15,377 nucleotides of DNA from Leptolinea sp. UBA5366. GTDB taxonomy: Bacteria; Chloroflexota; Anaerolineae; Anaerolineales; Anaerolineaceae. The translations under genes were made by a program, and so were the position numbers. The stretch lies in NCBI GenBank assembly GCA_002407845.1, contig DHPK01000003.1, positions 4,083 through 19,459 of the forward strand, given 5' to 3'. The notes beneath the pieces are model-generated. The model was given only the letters and a program-made list of their open reading frames with translations. It did no database searches and was not told the origin of the DNA. This document shows, in pieces, positions 7,512 through 12,775 of the stretch; the first letter of the stretch is position 1, and every line of letters starts with the position of its first letter.

Positions 7512-8174
7512 ATGACGAAAAGGGAAACGATCAACCTAACAAGCCAAATCCAGCTGCCTGCTGCTTTTGCAATTGTCGGAGATACGCACATCGCCGGTCA
7601 GTCAGAGCAGCTGAACACCGAACTGATGTCAGGGCTGGCAGAGCAGAAACCTGATTTGATTTTGCATACGGGTGACCTGATGGTTTCCCGTGTGCTTTCG
7701 GATCTGTCAGCGCTCGCTCCGGTCTTCGCGGTGCGCGGGAATCGGGATCTGCGGTTGTGGCGCGAACTGCCGGCTGCCATCTCTTTTCAGTTTCACCATT
7801 TTCGCATGATTCTCTTCCATGGATATGGCAATCTCCCGCAATATCTTTGGCTGAAAACGCTCAGCACTGTTTCGCATGACCGCATCCGGAATGCGGATTT
7901 CACTTTTCCAACCGACGCTTATGATCATGACTTGGTTTTTTATGGACATACCCATGCTGTTAGACTGGAAAGGAAAAAGAAATCCGTCATATTAAACCCG
8001 GGACCGTTTGAACTTCAGCCGGATGATAAAAAAAGGGTGCCTCCCAGTTTTGGCATGGTTCGGTTTGAAACCGCAGCGCGCGCAATTTGCTCGATTTTCC
8101 AGAAAGACCGCGATTGGCACGTTACTTGCAAGTTAACAATTGACAGAAATTTGAAGTCTGCGGAGGAAAACTGA
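7512..8174 (+). CDS. YfcE/MJ0936-like calcineurin-type metallophosphoesterase
   Basis: This is a small cytoplasmic phosphodiesterase or phosphatase with a two-metal site. The 220-residue protein has every expected motif in order: GDTH at 23-26, TGDL at 53-56, GNRD at 76-79, LFHGYG at 101-106, GHTH at 145-148 and NPGPF at 162-166. Spacing and size match the YfcE/MJ0936 group, which acts on artificial phosphodiesters; the natural substrate is unknown. The first ATG lies about 20 residues before GDTH and 8 nt after a perfect TATAAT, with no Shine-Dalgarno, suggesting a leaderless transcript. A 50-codon membrane-protein gene starts 1 nt after its stop, so the two are probably cotranscribed and translationally coupled. 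Confidence 0.9.
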   Translation: MTKRETINLTSQIQLPAAFAIVGDTHIAGQSEQLNTELMSGLAEQKPDLILHTGDLMVSRVLSDLSALAPVFAVRGNRDLRLWRELPAAISFQFHHFRMILFHGYGNLPQYLWLKTLSTVSHDRIRNADFTFPTDAYDHDLVFYGHTHAVRLERKKKSVILNPGPFELQPDDKKRVPPSFGMVRFETAARAICSIFQKDRDWHVTCKLTIDRNLKSAEEN

Positions 8175-8175
8175 A

Positions 8176-8328
8176 ATGAACGGTGGATGGGTATTTGGAT
8201 TTTTTCTTGGTGTTTTAGGCATTATCAGCCACTTCACCTACATACCTTTTTTCTCGGAATATAACTATTGGTTTTTGGTGATCGGCTTTTTCCTGGTCAG
8301 TCTGAATTCACGTTTTTATCGTTATTAA
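8176..8328 (+). CDS. Small two-helix membrane protein (50 residues)
   Basis: An ATG at 8176 opens 50 codons ending in TAA (8326-8328). A strong Shine-Dalgarno, GGAGG at 8162-8166, sits 9 nt upstream, inside the end of the phosphoesterase gene, whose stop is separated by one base. The product is almost wholly hydrophobic: a first helix around residues 5-20 (WVFGFFLGVLGIIS), a short aromatic loop (HFTYIPFFSEYNY) and a second helix around 31-43 (YWFLVIGFFLVSL), ending in a basic tail (SRFYRY) that predicts a cytoplasmic C-terminus. I do not recognise a family. A terminator begins about 10 bp after the stop, so it closes the transcription unit. The ribosome binding site, coupling and composition make it likely to be a real gene despite its size. 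Confidence 0.7.
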   Translation: MNGGWVFGFFLGVLGIISHFTYIPFFSEYNYWFLVIGFFLVSLNSRFYRY

Positions 8329-8337
8329 TCTTAAAAG

Positions 8338-8378
8338 CGACTCTGCCGGAATTTCTTCTTTGCAGAGTTGTTTTTATT
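8338..8378 (+). terminator. Intrinsic terminator of the phosphoesterase unit
   Basis: CGACTCTGC (8338-8346) pairs with GCAGAGTTG (8362-8370), nine pairs including one G-T, across a 15-nt loop, followed at once by TTTTTA. It lies 10 bp after the stop of the small membrane protein. Confidence 0.75.
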
Positions 8379-8604
8379 TAATCTCTACAAGCGAATTTAG
8401 TTTTGAATCATCCAGAAGTGAAAAATGGAGAGGAGCTGATTTTTCGGTTTATCCTGATCAACCATAAACATAAATAAGCCTGATTCTTCCATGCCTGGAA
8501 AATATATGCATTGTTTGAAATTCAGTTTTTTCTTAGAAAATAATAATGTTTTCAAAATCCCTCCGATTGAGTTTATCCAATCAAGTTTTTTGATAAAAAG
8601 AAAT

Positions 8605-8645
8605 GCAGCAAATAATCCTTGCAAGGTGTAAGGATTATTTGCTGC
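8605..8645. repeat. Perfect 16-bp inverted repeat with 9-nt loop
   Basis: GCAGCAAATAATCCTT (8605-8620) is the exact reverse complement of 8630-8645. Inside it CCTTGCAAGG (8617-8626) is a second small palindrome, so an alternative shorter hairpin exists. Read on the minus strand the hairpin is followed by ATTTCTTTTTATC, making it a possible minus-direction terminator. Read on the plus strand the T-run comes only after about 10 nt. No minus-strand gene that needs it is visible. Confidence 0.85.
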
Positions 8646-8726
8646 TTCTGCTAAATTTTTGTTTGTGCTCAAAAACTGAGAAAGTCGTGACGCTGCTTGA
8701 CACGAATGACGTCAATGCGAACCATG

Positions 8727-8732
8727 TATAAT
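8727..8732 (+). promoter_or_regulatory. Probable -10 element of araB
   Basis: A perfect TATAAT lies 53 bp upstream of the araB ATG. A perfect TTGACA at 8697-8702 is 24 bp away, too far for a standard sigma-70 pair. The 8-bp palindrome TGACGTCA (8707-8714) lies between them, where a repressor could act (inference). Confidence 0.5.
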
Positions 8733-8785
8733 TTGAATTGGACTGTGCATTGCAAAAGAAAATATATGTCGAATAAGGGAAAATC

Positions 8786-10453
8786 ATGAGTAAATACGTC
8801 ATTGGTGTAGATTTTGGGACGCTCTCCGGCCGATCTGTGCTGGTAGATACGGCTTCAGGAGAGGAAATCGCGGACAGCGAATATGCATACCCGCATGCGG
8901 TCATGGATGAACAGCTGCCTGATGGCACCCCGTTGGGGTTAGATTGGGCGCTGCAGCATCCAAATGATTATCTCGAAGTTTTTTATCACACAATCCCGGA
9001 TGTGATTGCCAAAAGCGGTGTTTCAGCCAGCGACATCATTGGTGTGGGCATCGATTTTACCGCCTGCACTTTCTTGCCGATCAAGCGAGACGGAACCCCA
9101 TTATGTCTGCTCGAACAGTTTCGATCAACCCCGAACGCCTATGTTAAACTCTGGAAACATCACGCAGCTCAGGATAAAGCCAATCTGCTAAACGCAGTCG
9201 CTGCGGAGCGAGACGAGGTCTGGCTGCCGCGATATGGCGGAAAAATATCATCCGAATGGGAAGTGCCAAAGGTGATGCAAGTGCTCGAAGAATCACCGGA
9301 AGTCTATGAGGCTGCTGACTTCTTCATTGAAGGCGCCGACTGGGTGGTTTGGGCTTTAACTGGGAATTTAACACGCAATACCTGTACCGCTGGCTATAAA
9401 GGAATTTGGCATCATCGAGAAGGCTATCCATCCAAGTCATTTTTCAAGGCATTGGACCCGCGCCTTGAAAACTATGTGGAGGAAAAACTTGCCTATCCGA
9501 TGATTCAACTTGGGAGTAAAGCCGGAGGAATCACGGCTGAAATGGCAGCTAAAACTGGGCTGCCAGCAGGCATTGCAGTGGCTGCCGGCAACGTTGATGC
9601 GCATGTGACGGTTCCTGCAGTAAAAATCAGCGGTTCAGGAAAAATGCTGGCAATCATCGGCACGTCCACTTGCCATATGGTAATGAGCGAAAGCGAACAA
9701 CTTGTCCCTGGGATGTGCGGGGTAGTTGAAGGCGGTATCTTACCCGGATATTTTGGTTATGAAGCCGGACAAAGCTGTGTCGGTGATCACTTTGCATGGT
9801 TTGTCGAAAATTGCTGCCCGGTTGACTATTTCGAACAAGCAGAAAATGAGGGCAGAGATATTCATGAACTGCTGACCGATAAGGCGGAAAAACTGGAAGT
9901 TGGTGAAAGCGGTCTGGTGGCGCTTGACTGGTGGAATGGTAACAGGTCTGTGCTAGTGGATGTAGACCTGACAGGTTTAATTGTCGGCATGACACTTGCG
10001 ACCCGCCCGGAAGAAATTTATCGCGCGCTGATTGAGGCTACTGCTTATGGCACGCGTAAGATAATCGAATCATTGAGGGAACACGGGGTAGCGATTGATG
10101 CGTTTTATGCTGCCGGCGGAATCTCTCAAAAGAATCCGTTGATGATGCAGATTTATGCTGATGTAATTGGATTGCCTGTTCACATCGCTGGATCGGCACA
10201 GGGACCAGCGCTCGGCAGTGCGATTTTTGCCGCTGTGGCTGCTGGGAAAGACGCTGGCGGCTATGATGACATCTTTTCAGCAGCTGACAGGATGGGCAAG
10301 CTCAATGACCGCGTTTATGATCCAGTTCCTGCGAATCAGGCTGTTTATGAGATGCTTTACGCTGAGTACAATAAGCTGCACGATTTCTTTGGCCGCGGTG
10401 GAAATGACGTCATGAAACGGTTAAAACAGATCAGGAAAGACGCAAAAGCATAA
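8786..10453 (+). CDS. araB: Ribulokinase AraB (FGGY kinase family)
   Basis: Ribulokinase phosphorylates L-ribulose to L-ribulose 5-phosphate in arabinose catabolism. The 555-residue length is right for the family. The N-terminal phosphate loop is VIGVDFGTLSGRSVLVD (about 5-21). AraB-like blocks follow: GVGIDFTACTFLPI, SSEWEVPKVMQVLEESPEVYEAADFF (around 150-180), GTSTCHMVMSESEQLVPGMCGVVEGGILPGYFGYEAGQSCVGD, and the C-terminal GGISQKNPLMMQIYADVIGLPV with PALGSAIFAA. The match to the Bacillus-type AraB start suggests true L-ribulokinase, not another FGGY kinase. A Shine-Dalgarno (AAGGGA) precedes the ATG, and a 7-codon upstream frame ends in an overlapping ATGA. It stands alone, closed by its own terminator: no araA, araD, transporter or regulator gene is in the window, so the rest of the pathway must be elsewhere. 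Confidence 0.92.
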   Translation: MSKYVIGVDFGTLSGRSVLVDTASGEEIADSEYAYPHAVMDEQLPDGTPLGLDWALQHPNDYLEVFYHTIPDVIAKSGVSASDIIGVGIDFTACTFLPIKRDGTPLCLLEQFRSTPNAYVKLWKHHAAQDKANLLNAVAAERDEVWLPRYGGKISSEWEVPKVMQVLEESPEVYEAADFFIEGADWVVWALTGNLTRNTCTAGYKGIWHHREGYPSKSFFKALDPRLENYVEEKLAYPMIQLGSKAGGITAEMAAKTGLPAGIAVAAGNVDAHVTVPAVKISGSGKMLAIIGTSTCHMVMSESEQLVPGMCGVVEGGILPGYFGYEAGQSCVGDHFAWFVENCCPVDYFEQAENEGRDIHELLTDKAEKLEVGESGLVALDWWNGNRSVLVDVDLTGLIVGMTLATRPEEIYRALIEATAYGTRKIIESLREHGVAIDAFYAAGGISQKNPLMMQIYADVIGLPVHIAGSAQGPALGSAIFAAVAAGKDAGGYDDIFSAADRMGKLNDRVYDPVPANQAVYEMLYAEYNKLHDFFGRGGNDVMKRLKQIRKDAKA

Positions 10454-10468
10454 AGAATCTGATTTAGG

Positions 10469-10507
10469 ACAGGCAGCTAGACTGATCAAAGGGCTGCCTG
10501 TTGTTTT
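10469..10507 (+). terminator. Intrinsic terminator of araB
   Basis: ACAGGCAGC (10469-10477) pairs perfectly with GCTGCCTGT (10493-10501) across a 15-nt loop, followed by TGTTTT. It lies 16 bp after the araB stop. Confidence 0.8.
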
Positions 10508-10549
10508 AAAAAGCTTGATCTCTTGATCTATGGAAGGACTGCCAAAATA

Positions 10550-10885
10550 TCAGGCGTCGATTTTATCCCCTTCAGTGGAAGGTGCCAGCATGAAGAGCAG
10601 ACGCGCATCCGTGCTGCCCGGGTTGCTAAGTGCGTGGACTTCTGCCGGCTCGCAATGCACAAAATCACCGGCTTTCAGTCTATAAAGGCTGCCATCAATG
10701 CGAATTTCAGGTTCCCCTTCAACGACGAAAAAGTTTTCTTCCATAATCTGATAAAAATGCGGCGTCAGCTTCTCACCCGGAGCGAGCCGGATAATGCCGA
10801 AATTCATCCGATCGCCTTTGAGTAGGTATTTTGGTCCTGAATTCCCTTGTCGGAATTCTTTTTCACTTTCGTTGATAATGAACAT
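10550..10885 (-). CDS. Small single-domain cupin protein
   Basis: The 111-residue protein is one RmlC-like cupin barrel. Motif 1 is PGEKLTPHFYQIMEENFFVVEG (about 36-57), with His43 and Glu49 as expected metal ligands but Tyr45 where the second His of HxH is usual. Motif 2 is GDFVHCEPAEVHALSN (73-88), with His84. Function is unknown; such proteins range from sugar or small-molecule binders to dioxygenase-like or sensing proteins. I start it at ATG 10885, which has a good Shine-Dalgarno (GAAAGGAT). A longer in-frame version reaching 11023 has no cupin similarity in its added part. It is a single gene on the minus strand between araB and metN. The araB terminator hairpin lies 43 bp beyond its stop and could serve it only weakly, since no T-run follows on this strand. 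Confidence 0.82.
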   Translation of the reverse strand: MFIINESEKEFRQGNSGPKYLLKGDRMNFGIIRLAPGEKLTPHFYQIMEENFFVVEGEPEIRIDGSLYRLKAGDFVHCEPAEVHALSNPGSTDARLLFMLAPSTEGDKIDA

Positions 10886-11002
10886 AACTAATCCTTTCAG
10901 CAATGACCTGAAGCTTGCGGAATCATGCGGATGTTTCTCTAATTCTACCCATCTCTGACCGCATTTACCATTCATTATTGTCATCATTTCCGGCAGTTTC
11001 CC
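10886..11002. other. Intergenic region between the cupin and the metN promoter
   Basis: No gene is supported here, although the cupin frame stays open to 11023 on the minus strand. It includes one copy of TGACCTGAAG (10904-10913). A second copy lies exactly 100 bp away (11004-11013) and overlaps the metN -35. A TAGAAT on the minus strand (10937-10932) could be the cupin -10, but its -35 is poor. Confidence 0.4.
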
Positions 11003-11031
11003 TTGACCTGAAGTTCGATCCAAACTAAACT
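11003..11031 (+). promoter_or_regulatory. Promoter of the metN leader and metNIQ
   Basis: TTGACC (11003-11008, 5 of 6 to consensus) and TAAACT (11026-11031, 4 of 6) are separated by an optimal 17 bp. The expected start of transcription is about 11037-11039, at the ATG of the leader frame. The -35 overlaps one copy of a 10-bp direct repeat, TGACCTGAAG. Confidence 0.6.
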
Positions 11032-11038
11032 AATTCTG

Positions 11039-11125
11039 ATGAACGAAAAATGTGTTTTGGGGTACGGAATGTTGATGTGCAGCCGCCAAATGGGGCGGTC
11101 GAGTTTCACGTATCTTAGGAGATAA
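11039..11125 (+). CDS. Putative methionine-rich leader peptide of metNIQ (28 residues)
   Basis: ATG at 11039 opens 28 codons ending in TAA (11123-11125). The product holds Met at 1, 11, 13 and 18 and Cys at 5 and 14, including GMLMC at 10-14: six sulfur residues in 28, far above average. It has no Shine-Dalgarno, but its ATG lies 7 nt after the TAAACT -10 element, the same spacing seen for rsmG and comB in this window, so it is probably translated from a leaderless end. The last codons cover 11101-11110, which can pair with the 5' arm of the terminator before metN. Its likely role is regulatory: ribosome stalling at Met (or Cys) codons would leave the antiterminator free, while translation to the stop would hide it. 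This is inferred from sequence only. I know no described family for it. Confidence 0.6.
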   Translation: MNEKCVLGYGMLMCSRQMGRSSFTYLRR

Positions 11126-11162
11126 TTTTTGTTTTTTTAAACGTTGACGGTTCGTGAGGCTC
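11101..11162 (+). promoter_or_regulatory. Antiterminator helix in the metN leader RNA
   Basis: GAGTTTCACG (11101-11110) can pair with CGTGAGGCTC (11153-11162) in ten consecutive pairs, two of them G-U. The 3' strand overlaps six bases of the terminator's 5' arm (11157-11165), so the two helices exclude each other. The 5' strand lies in codons 21-24 of the leader frame. Between them is a small hairpin, TATCT/AGATA (11111-11115 with 11120-11124). A further hairpin, CCGCC/GGCGG (11083-11087 with 11094-11098), sits over the last Met codon of the leader. Confidence 0.6.
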
Positions 11163-11192
11163 TTTAACATTAGAAAAAGAGCCTTTTTTTTT
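11157..11192 (+). terminator. Intrinsic terminator/attenuator upstream of metN
   Basis: AGGCTCTTT (11157-11165) pairs perfectly with AAAGAGCCT (11176-11184) across a 10-nt loop, followed by an uninterrupted T-tract (11184-11192). It points towards metN, whose ATG is only 24 bp on. No plus-strand gene ends nearby (araB has its own terminator 650 bp back), so it must act on the metNIQ transcript itself. Confidence 0.88.
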
Positions 11193-11216
11193 GGAAGTTA
11201 GACAGGAAGCTGAAGG

Positions 11217-12017
11217 ATGATTCGGATCCGAAATCTGAGCAAACAATTCAACATGAAAGACGGTCCCTTTCAGGCACTCGAGGATGTGTCGCTTCACGTG
11301 GAACGTGAGGACATTTTCGGCATCATCGGGATGAGCGGCGCTGGAAAAAGCACGCTGATCCGCTGCATCAATTTGCTGGAACAACCGACTTACGGCGAGA
11401 TTCTGATCGACGGGAAATGCGTTTTCAGAGAATTGAAACCGGAAGATGCGGCTCAATATGCCGAACCGAATTCCGTTCGCCTGAATGCAGCGGAACTGCT
11501 GCAGCTGCGCCGGGAAATCGGCATGATCTTTCAATCGCATAACCTGCTGATGCAGCGCACAGTCGAGGAGAACATTGCTTTTCCGCTCGAAATCGCCGGG
11601 GTTGCTAAACCGAAAATCCGCGACCGGGTCAATGAACTGCTGGCGATGGTCAACATCAGCGAGAAAGCCGGCAGCTATCCCTCCCAGCTCTCAGGCGGTC
11701 AACGGCAGCGGGTTTCGATTGCCCGGGCGATGGCAAATACGCCGAAAATCCTGCTCTGTGATGAACCTACATCTGCGTTGGATTCGTTGACAACCAACCA
11801 AATTTTAGACTTGCTGTGGGATATCAATCAGCAGTTCAAAGTCACAATCGTCATGATTACCCATGAAATTGAATTGGTAAAGAAAATTTGTCGGAAGGTC
11901 GCGGTGATCGATAACACCAAGATTGTAGATCAGGGCGAAGTCGGGCAGGTACTGCTGAACCCGAGCATGGAAATCACCCGTCAGCTGCTGCGCGGCAGAA
12001 AAGAAGTTGGAGCGTAG
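11217..12017 (+). CDS. metN: Methionine ABC transporter ATP-binding protein MetN, short form without NIL domain
   Basis: MetN is the cytoplasmic ATPase of the D/L-methionine importer MetNIQ. Its motifs are complete: Walker A GMSGAGKST at 38-46, Q-loop Gln106 in IGMIFQSHNLL, signature LSGGQRQR at 158-165, Walker B ILLCDEPTSALD at 178-189 and His216 in ITHE. MetN-specific wording (IGMIFQ, RTVEENIAFPLE, ICRKVAVID) and the metI/metQ neighbours support the assignment. At 266 residues it is about 75 shorter than standard MetN and ends just after the nucleotide-binding domain, so the C-terminal NIL (ACT-like) domain that binds methionine and inhibits transport is missing. About 20 extra residues (roughly 70-92) precede LRREIGMIFQ. 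The Shine-Dalgarno is AGGAAG, about 8 nt upstream of the ATG. The gene lies directly behind the attenuator. Confidence 0.92.
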   Translation: MIRIRNLSKQFNMKDGPFQALEDVSLHVEREDIFGIIGMSGAGKSTLIRCINLLEQPTYGEILIDGKCVFRELKPEDAAQYAEPNSVRLNAAELLQLRREIGMIFQSHNLLMQRTVEENIAFPLEIAGVAKPKIRDRVNELLAMVNISEKAGSYPSQLSGGQRQRVSIARAMANTPKILLCDEPTSALDSLTTNQILDLLWDINQQFKVTIVMITHEIELVKKICRKVAVIDNTKIVDQGEVGQVLLNPSMEITRQLLRGRKEVGA

Positions 12018-12021
12018 CCAG

Positions 12022-12711
12022 ATGACATTTATTACCAATATCATTGACCTGATCCAGGAGTTTCAGGGGCTTCTGCTGGAAGCGACCTGGCAGACGCTTT
12101 ATGTCGTTTTTCTGACAACCATCATTGCTTATCTGCTGGGGACCCCGATGGGAATTCTGGTCGTCATCAGCGATGCAAAGTCCATCGCTCCAAATAAAAT
12201 TCTCAACGGGATTCTGAGTTGGATCATCAATATCGGACGTTCCATCCCGTTTATTATCCTGCTGGTAGCTTTGATCCCTCTGACCCGCTGGATCATGGGG
12301 ACATCCATCGGCCCGATTGCAATGATCGTCCCCCTGACGATTGCAGCAACACCTTTTGTGGCGCGGATGATCGAACAGTCGCTGATCGAGGTTGACAGTG
12401 GATTGATCGAGATGGCGCAGGCGATGGGGGCGACATCGGGTCAGATCATTTGGAAAGTCTTACTTGCGGAAAGTCTGCCGTCAATCGTGCGCGGCGTGTC
12501 GATCACGATCATCAACCTGATCGGTTATTACGCCATGGCGGGCGCTGTCGGCGGCGGCGGACTGGGAGACCTGGCGATCCGCTACGGTTACTATCGGAAT
12601 CAGTCTGATGTGATGATTTTGACGATCATCCTGCTGGTAATTATCGTTGAAATTGTCCAGCGCGCAGGAAACTCGCTGGCAGTCAAAATTGATAAACGAA
12701 ACATTCAGTAA
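12022..12711 (+). CDS. metI: Methionine ABC transporter permease MetI
   Basis: MetI forms the membrane channel of the methionine importer as a homodimer. The 229-residue protein has about five hydrophobic helices (around 23-48, 65-90, 97-115, 152-178 and 196-214). The EAA coupling loop EMAQAMGATSGQIIWKVLLAE (130-150) is present, as is the family's C-terminal AGAVGGGGLGDLAIRYGYYR (about 173-192). I choose ATG 12022 rather than the in-frame TTG at 12007: it is preceded by GGAG (12009-12012) and gives the usual MetI length. The start is 4 bp after the metN stop, so metN and metI are in one operon. A 64-bp gap with a hairpin leads to metQ. Confidence 0.93.
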   Translation: MTFITNIIDLIQEFQGLLLEATWQTLYVVFLTTIIAYLLGTPMGILVVISDAKSIAPNKILNGILSWIINIGRSIPFIILLVALIPLTRWIMGTSIGPIAMIVPLTIAATPFVARMIEQSLIEVDSGLIEMAQAMGATSGQIIWKVLLAESLPSIVRGVSITIINLIGYYAMAGAVGGGGLGDLAIRYGYYRNQSDVMILTIILLVIIVEIVQRAGNSLAVKIDKRNIQ

Positions 12712-12743
12712 TAAATCGATCGAATCTTTTTTATTTCGATTTA
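12712..12743 (+). repeat. Inverted repeat between metI and metQ
   Basis: TAAATCGA (12712-12719) pairs perfectly with TCGATTTA (12736-12743), beginning right after the metI stop; the loop contains a T-run. A competing 6-bp pairing (ATCGAA with TTCGAT) exists inside. It is not followed by a T-tract, so it is more likely an mRNA stabiliser or processing element than a terminator. Confidence 0.55.
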
Positions 12744-12775
12744 GAATATCAAGAACTATTTTGAAGGAGATTTAA

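Larger units (their letters stand above)
8379..8785. other. AT-rich intergenic stretch without a supported gene
   Basis: About 400 bp between the terminator and araB is visibly more AT-rich than its surroundings. The only long frame (minus, 8672-8397) begins with TTG, lacks a Shine-Dalgarno and contains the perfect hairpin described separately, so I do not call it. The stretch holds that hairpin (8605-8645), an 8-bp palindrome TGACGTCA (8707-8714), a TATAAT (8727-8732) and a 7-codon frame overlapping the araB start (8766-8789). Confidence 0.6.

Noticed and set aside
8397..8672. 91-codon minus-strand frame in the AT-rich gap
   Set aside because: It starts with TTG, has no Shine-Dalgarno, contains the perfect hairpin near its N-terminus and has a composition explained by AT-rich DNA. 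No family was recognised.
8697..8732. TTGACA/TATAAT as a standard promoter for araB
   Set aside because: The spacer is 24 bp, too long for a normal sigma-70 promoter; only the TATAAT is kept as a candidate.
10886..11023. N-terminal extension of the cupin
   Set aside because: ATG 10885 has a good Shine-Dalgarno and the upstream 46 codons show no cupin sequence.
11030..11216. SAM-I riboswitch or T-box upstream of metN
   Set aside because: I could not find the SAM-I core or the T-box AGGGTGGNACCGCG sequence by eye. A covariance-model search would be decisive.
12007..12021. TTG start for metI overlapping metN
   Set aside because: The ATG at 12022 has GGAG at correct spacing and gives the normal MetI N-terminus.
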